Positions 13,054 through 24,062 of a stretch of DNA of 64,000 nt are shown here, in pieces. The stretch covers positions 1,302,001 through 1,366,000 of the forward strand of contig OY783222.1 of assembly GCA_963678705.1 (NCBI GenBank), written 5' to 3'. A program made the position numbers and the translations under genes. The notes beneath the pieces are model-generated. The model made no database searches. It worked only from the letters and a program-made list of their open reading frames with translations, and had not been told where the DNA came from. This stretch comes from Panorpa germanica (taxonomy: Eukaryota; Arthropoda; Insecta; Mecoptera; Panorpidae). Within the stretch, counting starts at the first letter, position 1. Each line of letters begins with the position of its first letter.

Positions 13054-14099
13054 ATATATATTTTTTTAATTAAATTTATTGAATTTGAATGTTACTATAC
13101 ATTTTGAAAACAGTGTCCATTCAATGGGAGGTACATTCATCATCTTAAACGACACAGTTCACTACACATCAAATAACAAATCATTCATAAATATTATTTA
13201 TCAAACACAATAGAATTGTACATACTAGATGATTTGGGCATTATGTTATTGTTCCACACATACAATTATATATAGTGAATGTTAGTAAAAATAAAAAAGA
13301 CTAGCCAAGCCTTTAAAAAACCTAAACTTATTGAATGGATAGAGCCTTTCATTCATGGAGATGGAGATGTGCTTCTTAAAGGTCAGTCGGGTATTATTTA
13401 GATATTATGTTGAGCAGGAATCTAACCGAAAGCTTTAGTTCTATGAAAGTGTACTTTATATGCAAAAAACAAATTATAGATTTTTTAATTTGCTTCTAAT
13501 TATGAAAAATTGATAACGTCATGTTTGTATCTTTTCTCTACTTCACCAACTATTGCTGTCTCTCTTCCACTACAGAGATGAGGTTCATCATTTTGCTGGA
13601 TTATGAAACTACGTTATATTTGTAATGATGAAACTGTGAGCAACACGAAAGATATGTCTTTATTCAAAGAGTCGTATAAAATATAGGTTTACGTTTCGCA
13701 CGTGGTGTTACATCACAGTAATTAGCTTTACGACAATAAAACGAACCTCATCCTCCATAAATGGAAAGATCTCGTAAAATATTATAACAAGTATTTCTAA
13801 TTAGGACTACAGAAATACTTTTACTTTCGATTTTAGAAGTACAATAAGGTACGTGTGATAACAAGACAAAAAGGAATTCAAGGTAACTTGCAATGAATTC
13901 AATATTATTCATAAGTTACCCAATGTATTTGATTGGTTTTATTTGTTGATAATATTTTCAATTTCGTTGCAAATATAAAAATTTCGCTTTATTTTAGTAT
14001 TTCAATAATTTTCTTAAATAAAATATCATCCATATTACACTTAGATTTAATAAAATGGTATAAAAAGGGTAAATTCAAAACCAGTGCTGAACGCAAATA
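13054..14099. other. No gene seen
   Basis: AT-rich spacer; nothing recognisable. Confidence 0.6.
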
Positions 14100-14490
14100 A
14101 GGAACAACAAATTGAGATTAATTAAGGAAAATATAAATAAATGGGAAACTTCTTATCACAGCAATAGACAGTTCGAAAAAACCATCTTCAAATTAAGAAC
14201 AGGACATACGAGATTGATACATCAACATCTAATCAGCAAAACAACAGCTTCGCAGTGCAGCTACTGTCAGACGCAAATAACAGTCCATCATCTACTAGTA
14301 ACCTGCCCACAATATCAAACGCAAAGAACAAAACACAACATCAGCGGTGAATTAAAGGACATACTTTAAAACAACACAGAAAAAAATTCAAAAAATGATG
14401 GAATTCCTTAAAATAAATTAACTTCAGGCCAATATGACCATGTTGTTGGAATCGCCTCAAATTCTAAAATAAAAAAAAATAAAAAATAAA
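14100..14490 (+). pseudogene. Decayed LINE ORF2 C-terminus, family B copy 1
   Basis: The 85-aa open stretch 14112-14369 contains KLRTGHTRLIHQHL followed by C-x2-C...HH-x4-C (CSYCQTQITVHHLLVTC). This is the conserved (K/R)LRTGH plus zinc-finger end of RNase-H-type LINE ORF2 proteins. It ends GELKDIL. Downstream is a short 3' UTR ending in a low-complexity A-rich tail (about 14466-14490). Upstream reading frames are closed, so the copy is 5'-truncated or badly decayed. Confidence 0.75.
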
Positions 14491-16340
14491 AATATCATCA
14501 TACTTTTTACAGAACACAATGTCAAAAAATAAACTCAACTTGAAAACACAATGAGACAAATTATTAGAGATATTGGTTATTGTATACAAACATATGTATA
14601 CCTATTTGTTCAAGAAGAGATATGAAAGGACCATGATATTTCTTAGAAATAACTAAGAAATGATTACCAAATATTAGTGTACGAGTAGTTACAGCGAAGT
14701 CTACTATTATCAATACAGAAATTCTTAAAAATAATTAAGTTTAATTAAGAAACGTGGCGTCTTGGCGACTTTCAAGGAATGAACCAGATTTCTGGATACT
14801 GGAATTAATGTATTAAGAAATTTATTTAATTACTATTAGGTTATATCCAGTCATAATTAATTTTTTCATGTAGTTTCATGATATTAGACGTCCCGGAATG
14901 CGTGGTATTGTCCCGCACAAAAGTTACTTGGCCCGTGTTCCGCATAAAGCTTTGAAATGCCCCACATAAAGTGAGACAAAATTTAGAGTGAGACTTTTTA
15001 TATAATTTTTATTATGTAAAACTTATAAAAAGTAATTTTACGTCATTTTTATAATAGATTTAAAGGTCTTTTAAATAAAATTATAAAACGAATCGATAAT
15101 TAATAACGACAGTAGTCAAAGCATTGGATCACCAGTATCGGATGGACCAAATGGAACAGATGATGAGATAAACATATTAAGCATGCATTGTCTGACAAAA
15201 CGTCGTTCATTCACTGGTTTTACGCGGCCAGTTATTTATAGAATTTGATATTTATCGATGAGTAGCATTGAAATAAAGTGGACCCCACACATTATAAATA
15301 ACAAACAATTGACAGAAAAAAGGTTTTATAGAAGAACCTTACAGTTCAAAATGATTTCAATCTTCATATTCTTCCTTTTGTTGAGGTACTCCATTTTCTG
15401 TATTCTATTTTCTATAGTGCTTGTGCCTTCCTATAGTTCTAATATTATATTTATTTTATTCTAGTCTTTTCTGTTAAAATTTTAAAGCATTGAAGTTGTA
15501 AATATAACTTTCCAACTATTGAGAGTAGTGTTTATAAAATATTTATAGCTATAGAATTTAGAAATGAATAATTCTTATTTATATAAGAACCGATTGTATT
15601 TCCACATTTGTTCTTATTCTCCATTGTCCGTTTTCTCATACTGTGGCATACATTTTTCCTAAAGATTATACCATTTATGGTGCAATACCGATACCTGACA
15701 TTATAACTTCAAAGACATTCCTTTGCAGACAGAATACGTAGGTCAAAAGTTAAGAATTGATCATTAATTCAAAGAAAAAGTTAAGAAATAATGTCAGGTC
15801 CTTTAGACCTAAAATAAAACCCTTTAGAACACCCTTATCTATATCTCCTATATGTTAACTATCGCTATAAGACCCCCAGCCCTTAGTGACGTGTACACAC
15901 CCTTGTGAATGACTTGATAGAAACCCTTATGAGTACCATCCCTGCGTTTAGTGTGTGGGAGGTACAAATATGAAGACGATGATCTTTCAAAAGTGAATTT
16001 CAATTAGTTTAGATGTTAGGTGGTTCGGGTAAATGAGCACTAGACTTGAAGACGCCTTTGTTCATTTCGATAAAAATGTTCCTAAGAAAATTAAAATTGT
16101 AATATGTAGTTTTATGTTGAGAACACGTGGATGGAACATAAATTCGAACATGTTGTAACACGTTCTTTATAATGGCATCGCGGTAAGGAATAAGTCTCAT
16201 GTTTTGTGATAAAGTTTATTAGTTTTAATGATTCTAATGTCATATGAATTTGCCAAAGGATACGAAACATGCAACGTCAGTAAATTGTCTTAAGACAAAC
16301 CGTTACTTACTGACCGTTGATCATGATTAATTTTCAAATA
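14491..16340. other. No gene seen
   Basis: AT-rich; a 68-codon frame at 15258 ends in hydrophobic, F/I/L-rich residues, as expected by chance in T-rich DNA. Confidence 0.6.
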
Positions 16341-16605
16341 TCTACTTCTTCTTCAGTGGCTCGATAGCCCTGGATGGGCCCTGGCCTTCTCAAGAATTTC
16401 TCCGAATGATTTAATTACTTGAGATTTCGTAACAACCACACCACACATAACCCCCAACCTGGAGGACCAATCCCCTGATATAATCCCCAAGGGCAGGGTG
16501 CCCGGCTATACCCCCAGGCACTGGGTACCCATTTTAGTCGCCTCTTACGACATGCATGAGCAACATTGGGACTATTCTTTCACACCCGGTCACCACTCGG
16601 GAAAA
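16341..16605 (-). mobile_element. Retroposon 3' end with (GAA)n tail, reverse orientation
   Basis: A GC-richer block that, read on the minus strand, ends in GGGCTATCGAGCCACTGAAGAAGAAG. This GCTNNNGAGCC stem plus GAA-triplet tail is a common end of insect LINE or SINE elements. It also contains CGTAAGAGGCGACTAAAATG, which I recognise from dispersed insect repeats. No coding frame is recognisable, so it is probably a 5'-truncated 3' UTR. The family assignment is uncertain. Confidence 0.5.
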
Positions 16606-18754
16606 TTTTCAAATATGAAAGCATGAAAAAACCTCTATATAACTTATTATAGGTATATATAGGAATTTATTTCTACTCTTATATCACGATTCTACTGTAT
16701 TACGATCTGTATTTTCTCTTACATTTTATTAAGTGTTAATGTATTATATTTTTATTTTCTGATGTTTAAACTTATTAAATATATTTTACAAAATTATAAT
16801 CAAGGGAGTTATTACCATAAGGCAAGAGAAAAGAGCTTTATCGATAAATCATTTCAACAAAATTTCATCTTAATTTACTAAACAAAAACCTATTTCAATT
16901 GATGTTTTATTTGACAACAAATAACAACCAATATTCCAAGAAACGCTTCTGGAATCAAATTGGTGTAAAGAACACAGAGAAGGACGCAGAAGGTCTCAAT
17001 AGTCGGACACCTGTAAATAAATATTTATTAACACTATTTGACAACTTAATTTTGATATTCTATATCCTAGCATTAATCAAACAATTATTTCCTTGAAACA
17101 AGGTTGTACGGTAAGGTGTTGTTGTATTGATACAGACCCGTCAGCCCGTGAGAGAGATGCCTTGGTCTTCCTGGGAATATTATGTCAACGATGTGACAGA
17201 CGAGGGAACTCATTATCTGAGACATTGCAGTGACACTTCCGTATTATACAATTTTATTATAAAATTACATCTGTTACGTTTTTGTTTAAACAAAAAATAG
17301 TTGTTGCTTCTTTAGGAAGACTGTTTTCTACATAATTTTAACAGACTGATCAAGCATTTGTAATTAAGTAAATGTCAGGTATTAATAAATAAAAACATTT
17401 TTGAAAATATACCACTTTGACGAACTTATAGTAAACCTACAAGAGTAACACTGCACTACAAGACAATTTCTACATAAGAGACGTAAACAGTGAAGCTTGG
17501 GGCAAGGGTAAAGCTTGCACTTCTAGACAATTTTCTACCTGAGAGTAATCAAAGTTATATTACACCTTACCCCTTGTTTTACATAAGTGCATCTTGTGAT
17601 GCAAGACTTTCTTCAAGCTGTTGTGTTCTTCTTCATCTTCTTTGGTGTAACTACCTAAGGGTGGTCAGAGTTCTTCACCTCCTCAACACTGACATAAGTG
17701 GCTTACTAGTGTTATTTGCATTATGACTTGCATATATAATCTTTTGAAGAAAACATGTGTGTAATAGAAAATTTTGAAAAAAGAAATTATTCACTAAAAT
17801 ATCAGAAGTTATAACATACGAGTAGAATAAGGAATCATATTTTTGTTATTAATTTATAGTGGAGCGTTGTTCTAACGTTCCCGCTAACATATATAAAAAT
17901 GGATCATCAGAAAATAAGTAAGTTTAAGTAATTCTTTTGTCAGCTTTAAAGCGTCTGCAAGGTAATATAAGGTATTACAGGACAACTGTTTTAAAACGTT
18001 TTACAAAAAGACAGATTGATCAAAGGGGCCAAACATCCCATAGACCCAATTTTAATTACGCTATGAGTAAGAACGACAGGGCATTATCCGTGCGCATGAA
18101 AGTGAGTGAGACATAAACTTTGATTACCTGATACCTAGAAAATGGCCGCCTGGTCAAGTTAGCAGGTAGGTATACGATCATTGTACACACTAACACTACT
18201 CAATCTCTGTTCATCAAAAAATAAGTGATGTCTGCCGGGCCTGGGATCTTGAACTGTTATTGAATACATTTGATTTGTATGTTATGTTAAAGATATTCCA
18301 ATCTACCTTGGCTACACACATGCCACACAGTGCTCGGTAGCAACAACTACAACCCCTTCCCCTCGTGCCCCTTGTGCCCCTCATACACCGATCCCGTGGA
18401 GTCAAGTGCACCTCATCAGTACTCAGTGCTACTTCTATTGACGGGCAGAGTGTGAGCTCTTGTCGAATCTATCCATATCCATGCTCATCGCACTCTGCAG
18501 AATGATTTCTCCATAGTTCACTGGGCAGTAGGCAGTAGGCATTGCCATGGGCACCACAAGCATCGGCATGCAGTCCGTCCGTCGGACAACTGCAGGTGAT
18601 GCAGGTGATGCAGATGATCAAATGATAAACACAACTCACTGACCAAGAGACAGTGATGACTACTGTATTTATATGTTCGATGTGTAATGACCAGAGACGG
18701 TTCGTGCATAGGATCACAGGCGCATAAGCAACCAGAAATATAAATATTATTTAA
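16606..18754. other. No gene seen apart from the listed repeat
   Basis: AT-rich, except 18300-18620, which is GC-richer. That part holds GCAGGTGAT-type short tandem repeats (about 18591-18615), which generate His/Leu-rich chance frames. Confidence 0.55.
17445..17545 (+). repeat. Dispersed ~78-bp hairpin unit, locus 2
   Basis: The tail of one unit (ACACTGCACTACAAGACAAT, TTCTACATAAGAG) followed by the end of another (CTTCTAGACAATTTTCTACC). The palindromic cores are decayed. Confidence 0.55.
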
Positions 18755-18888
18755 AAACATTATCAGCTTTACAAATAAACCTGTTATAAACATTATACCA
18801 GGCATAAACTGATAATAAATCTGTCCGGGTTGGCTTTATACCTAGTATAAATTTTAGAACAGGTTTATTTGTAAAGCAGTATATGTTT
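18755..18888. mobile_element. Hairpin MITE or foldback element, 134 bp
   Basis: GCTTTACAAATAAACCTGT (18766-18784) is perfectly complementary to 18859-18877. The pairing extends imperfectly both outward (AAACAT / ATGTTT) and inward (ATACCAGGCATAAA against TTTATACCTAGTAT), leaving a loop of about 30 bases. No other copy was noticed in the window. It could be a MITE or one arm-pair of a larger element. Confidence 0.5.
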
Positions 18889-18976
18889 ATACCTTCCACT
18901 GGTTCAAAACTTTGCAGAGATGTATGCACGACGATCTATAGATAACTTGATTAGTTTGTAACTTCGATGGTGAAAG

Positions 18977-19194
18977 TATAATCCAAATCACGATAGTTCG
19001 GCGGCGACTTATACTTAAAAGAAGTTATAAGAGCGGTATAAATCTATAATACGATAATGAATTTTACCTTATTCGTTTCTATATACATTATAGAAAAATC
19101 AGTAAGTCAGTGCTTTTTAGTTATATCGTCTGTTTATACCCCACATCTTGTTTTAAGTATGAGTCGTCACCGAACTCTCGTAATTTTAACTATA
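18977..19194 (+). mobile_element. TA-type MITE, copy 1
   Basis: A 218-bp element with about 45-bp terminal inverted repeats (GTTCGGCGGCGACTTATAC at left; the complementary GAGTCGTCACCGAACTC at right). TATA flanks both sides, consistent with a TA target and a Tc1/mariner-type mobiliser; the superfamily is inferred. The interior has the phrase AGTCAGTGCTTTTTAG shared with other copies. Confidence 0.75.
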
Positions 19195-19248
19195 GCAGGT
19201 ATAGGTAATAGCAGATGACGGTATCGCTACAGTTATCAATATGAGGGG

Positions 19249-19408
19249 TAGAAAATAAACCTTAGAAATAGCTTGTGGAAAGCTAGCAAGTTCGAAACAG
19301 CACTGTATTGCAATTTGCTGTATGAAAGGTAAAAAATAAACCTTAGAAATAGGTTGCAGCAACCTAGTAAGTTTGAAACTGCACAGTAAGACACTTTTCT
19401 ACATGGGT
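19249..19408 (+). repeat. Dispersed ~78-bp hairpin unit, locus 3, tandem dimer
   Basis: Two consecutive units with a period of roughly 78 bases. Each starts AAATAAACCTTAGAAATAG and has a palindromic core (AGCTTGTGGAAAGCT in the first, AGGTTGCAGCAACCT in the second). Confidence 0.7.
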
Positions 19409-21302
19409 CTTAAGGTTTTTACCGGTTTTCAAAACAGCCTTCATGGTTATGCAATAAAACAATGTCTACTGCTTCTAAAACAGTTTCTATCTAACATTTA
19501 ATGAATAGAAAAATACAAGTATTTTAAAAATAGATATATTTAAACACAAGACAACACAAAAGGAAGAAGTACGTGAGTTGTATGTTTTTTTTTACTGTAT
19601 CACACTTTTAAACCTTTTCTGACTGATATTTACAATTCAGAAGTGACATATTTCAAACATCGCTGTTGTCTTTCTGACAAGTAAATATGAGGTGCAAGCC
19701 ACTTAACAAAATGTCAATAAACGTCCAGTCCCAGTCCCAGTCTCAGGTACGCAACATCCGTGAGTTGATGATGTTGATGATGATGATGAGATGTCCGTAG
19801 CAACCGTCATTCGTTCATCGACCACGTACCAGACAAGAATGAATGACGACCGTACAAGTACGTGGCTCCTTGTATCTTAGATTCACGCCAGTAGTCTATG
19901 AAGATCACGTCTGTGTAATCAATTCATTATTTGATGGATCATTACAAAAGTATGACGGTGATTCTCTTGTTTTTAATTTTAAATTTACGCATTGCCTTAA
20001 CTACCAGTGTATAACAAAGTATCAATTTACAATAATTAAGCTCACACTAAAGACTTTTAAGATTTTAAATACTTAATTCTAAAGAAAATTTAAAATTCAA
20101 ATTAAATGTTTACTTATCAATGATATATGTCTACATGGTCAGGCTTGAGGAAAGAGAGGAAGATGAAGCAATAAAATTTTCTAACCTAGTGTACTATTAA
20201 ACATTGCAAATTTGAATGACATTTGAGAAATTTACACAACATAAAATAAAATCTATAAGAAATTAAGAAACTGGAAAAGTTTTGGAACGCTTAAGGTGAA
20301 ACATTACTTCATGGTTATATAGTTAGATATAGATGGCGACAGTGTACTAAAATGACAATCGATTTACAAATTTGTATTAGCTTTACTAACATTCGTGTTC
20401 TTCTTAAGTCTCTCCCAGATACGTAAGTTGCGACTCGATTGCAGCTAGCTAGAAAACATATACTGGTTTGAACAACACTTTACGTCGCAAATTGTTCAAT
20501 AACTTGTTGTATACTTAAGCAATAACTTAAATCAAATACAAAGGAGAGTATAAGACCAATTGGCAGTAAGCTATGGATTGAATAGAACAACTAACAAAAT
20601 GTTAAAAAAAGCTTACAGTTTCTAGAAAGTCATCAGAAACTGAAAATTAACAAAAGCACATAAAACAATAATACATAAATATCATTAAAAAAAACAAAGT
20701 GAACTTTTATAGAAAATAAGTAATATCAACAATAATGATTGTTAAAATTATAATAGGATATTTACTAGTTAAGTTCTCGCCATAAAATAATAGTAGAAGT
20801 TTTTGTTTAAAAAGACAATAAACAGCATGCAATAAGTACCAACTTCAGAGTAATTAAAACCATTGTATTAACCACGGCTTGTTCTATTTTGAAAAAAAAA
20901 ATATGAAATAATAAAATTAACACAAAAGTTTATTTTATGTTTAAAACTAGCTATAAATAAATATCTTCTGAATAAGTCCATGTGGTGTACATTATGGTCG
21001 TAATATACCTCCTACTACATTATTAATTACTAATATAACACATAACTCTATAAGTTCGTAATGTGATATATAGATGGCACCATTATTAACAAGTTCATAT
21101 GATTTTTAGATAGTGCCAACCTTCGAAATTCGACAATTAGTTTCTTTGAAAATTATTAGAAAATGCTTTGCTTATAATGGGTGTTTTCCCCAATTAAAAG
21201 CCAATGCTTTATCAACACACGAAATTCAGATTTTTACATTATTTTGAAAATTAGAAAAGTAACGACCCTAAAACAACTGTAAAGGAGAACTTGTCATCTA
21301 AA
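19409..21302. other. No gene seen
   Basis: AT-rich; the CCCAGT-type triplication at about 19725-19742 and the GAT repeat are the only structures. Confidence 0.6.
19765..19790. repeat. (GAT)n microsatellite
   Basis: GAT/TGA triplets with one TTG interruption. Confidence 0.9.
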
Positions 21303-21712
21303 ACCTTCGTACCCAAGGTCCGAGAAGAGTGATATCACTTATCTCGAGACTGAGGGTGGACCTTACAGGAGCATTGGCACATCTTAAAAGAAATCACTTG
21401 GTGCAAGAAGATATGTGCAATTGTGGAGAAGGGGTAGCAGATCCAGAACATTTGATCTTCCAATGTACAGAAACGGAGGCCTGTAGAAATAATTTGTACA
21501 GAGTTTTGGTAAAAAATGGAGTGGTGTTGCCAACGAGTATGTAGGAACTACTAAAACATCCGAAGTGGCCAGTGTGCTTAGTGATAGACAGGATATGGAA
21601 TATAGCGGGTTTAAAAGTATAGGTGTAATATTAAATGAAATGTAAATATGTATAATGTTAATAAAATAAATTAAGAAGGGCGAAAAGAGGACCGTGGTCA
21701 AAAAAAAAAACT
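21303..21712 (+). pseudogene. 5'-truncated LINE ORF2 C-terminus, family A copy 2
   Basis: A second, shorter copy of the LINE at 4262-4862, nearly identical over GALAHLKRNHLVQED and the CNCGEG...HLIFQC finger. It keeps the ~25 bases missing from copy 1 (reading ISLISRLRVDLT) but has a TAG where copy 1 reads Gln after PTSM (21541-21543). The 3' UTR matches copy 1 and ends in an A-run at about 21703-21710. It is a non-functional insertion. Confidence 0.85.
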
Positions 21713-22748
21713 TCGTACTAAATCAAAGCTGAAAATTGTATCAATGACTTATTTAGAGCCTAGAGAAAAAGAAGAGAATATTAATGTATTATCATTTTGA
21801 ACACCTTCCAAAGAAAATTAAGGCATTAGTAAATTCTATTTTTATTTGCACACTGTTGACTCAGATTTGGCTGTAGCAGTTCATTGTATAACTAAAATAT
21901 TTATTGATTGTTTCCATGACAATTTTTTCTTATTTAATATTTCGATTTGAGCCTTTTCTTGGATATGTCATGACTGTCCTTCGTTTATCAACGTTTCAAC
22001 GCTTTCGTACATACGTATTTATGTTTTCAAATATTATACCCACAATAACTATAAGTAGCAGCTAATAAATAAATATAAAAACTTGTACATTTCATTTGGA
22101 ATAATTAAACGCAAAATTTATTGTCTTTCTACTTACATGCATTGACACGCACTTGACGGCATAAATTTATGGAAATCATCGACCATATGGATTCTAAGGA
22201 ATTAATCTTAAGACGTTTAAAGCAGAATATACATTTTAAAATCGGTAGCCATTATTTATGTTATATTTAATAGCTTTAATACAATGCTGTCAATGTGTAT
22301 AACTATAAAACGCTTTTCAGTTTCTTGAAAAAGGTGAATAAACTTATTGTAAACATCACTTTTACTTTATAAGTTTAACAAAATATTTAAACGTTTTTGA
22401 GAAATCAATTCAGCTAGTTCCAAGGTTCATTTTCTACTTATCATATAGTATTGCAAAGTATAAAGTGTTCTTTATTATACTAACAATACTTGCATACGAA
22501 ATTATTTATTATAGATTGATTTGGATTAAGTAAAACTATACAAGCACTTCAACAAAAGGTTACCCATCACTGATTTTCATACAAACCACATATATTATGC
22601 ATATACGAGTAATCTTCTGATGGTTTTAACATTTTATGATCGTTGAAACAGCTTCTGTATTTATATTTATTTATTTTTAAAACTTAATAAGTCATTTGAA
22701 GTCCATCATAACGCGTCAATAATAATAATAATAAAACAAAAATAAAAT

Positions 22749-22922
22749 GACGTTCCAGCATGTAAGGTGCTCCTCATGTCTGTCTAGTCCCTTGCTGAAG
22801 ATATTGCAGACCATCCACGACAGATTGAGGTTAAGCTGGCGGCTACAGTGAGTCTCCTAAGGCTAGGATGTCGGTGCATTGAGTTAGGAATTTTGCATCA
22901 GCAGAGGCATGAGCGTCTGTAG
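22749..22922 (+). pseudogene. Short coding-like fragment with one in-frame stop
   Basis: A GC-richer island. One frame reads DVPACKVLLMSV, then TAG, then SLAEDIADHPRQIEVKLAAT and VSLLRLGCRCIELG, ending TAG at 22920-22922. Composition is protein-like, but I recognise no family. It may be a decayed transposon or gene fragment. Confidence 0.25.
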
Positions 22923-23842
22923 AAAATTATCAGGTAGGAGCAAATTTTATTAACCTGAAGACAGAGTTACTTTAATACTCCTTAGTCATCAGGGTGATTA
23001 TTAAAACATATTTTATAACGCATGTAATACATATATACAATTCGTTGTCACTTTGCAAGACTAATGGCAGATCAATTTCTAAGTTGTTTCACAGCATTAA
23101 ACACACAACGGTGTGATTTATGTTTTTCTAGCTGCAGACTTTCTCGAGCAGAGTCCGACACGAAAATCGGTGATCAATAAGATAAAAGAAAAAATGTACG
23201 GTATCCCAATACTTGTACCATGTACAATTTGTGTCATATCTCATGGTAAATCGTTCTAATTATTTCTAACTCGAAAAAATCTTTCCTGTCTGACAGATAT
23301 CCTGTACTGAACATATGAATTTCACACCCATACGAATGTTACGTTGTAGAAACTGATCTTAAACATTACCACAGCAATCCTCAACTCATGAGTTGAGTCC
23401 TGAACTCCTGAGGTACAAACATGGCCACACCCATCCAACACCCAAAGGCAAGTGTCTGCATTCCTTGATTTTTTTTTATCAGGCGCTGTGCTGCAAACCA
23501 TCGTACACTACATAACATAAATATTTTGACATTTATTGCTAAAATAATTATCATCAATTTTTTAATAAATTATTTAAGCAGGTAACCCTGAAATAAAACA
23601 ATAATGTCTGGCAAACAATTACTGTTAAAGGAATAATGTTTTTTTATATTAATTTTCGATTAATAATATTCTTTATGATGATTTGAATGTCGGAAACGTT
23701 AATATTTTTAATTATGCACTACTACTATACGATTTATATGTTTGTCCAATATTTTAGACTTGGCATTTTATCTAAAGAAACCTAATTTATTATATATTCT
23801 ATCAGTAGTTTTTGTAAAACCACATGTATACTTGTGACTAAG
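22923..23842. other. No gene seen
   Basis: AT-rich spacer. Short similar phrases (CACATGTATACTTGTGACT and CACATGTACACTTGTGACT) are duplicated at 23820-23868 beside the MITE. Confidence 0.55.
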
Positions 23843-24062
23843 TATAAATCACATGTACACTTGTGACTTATACTTAAAAGACGTTATAAGAGCGGTATAA
23901 ATCTATAATACGTTTTATTTTTACCTATTATACCTATAATTTGTTTCTATATACATTATAGGAAAATAAGTGAGTCAGTGCTTTTTAGTTATATCGGCAG
24001 TTTATACCCCACAAATTGTTTTAAGTATGAGTCGCTGCACAACCCTCGTAGTTTGAACTATA
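23843..24062 (+). mobile_element. TA-type MITE, copy 2 with a degraded left end
   Basis: The right terminus and interior match the other copies (AGTCAGTGCTTTTTAG; TTTATACCCCACA). The left inverted repeat has been replaced or mutated to an ACATGTACACTTG-containing sequence before the shared GACTTATACTTAAAAG. Confidence 0.68.

Noticed and set aside
18469..18805. His/Leu-rich minus-strand frames of 82 and 95 codons
   Set aside because: The FDHLHHLHHLQ stretch comes from GCAGGTGAT-type tandem repeats on the plus strand, not from a protein family.
19249..19408. CRISPR-like array
   Set aside because: Only two units, no constant spacer layout or cas genes, and a eukaryotic context.
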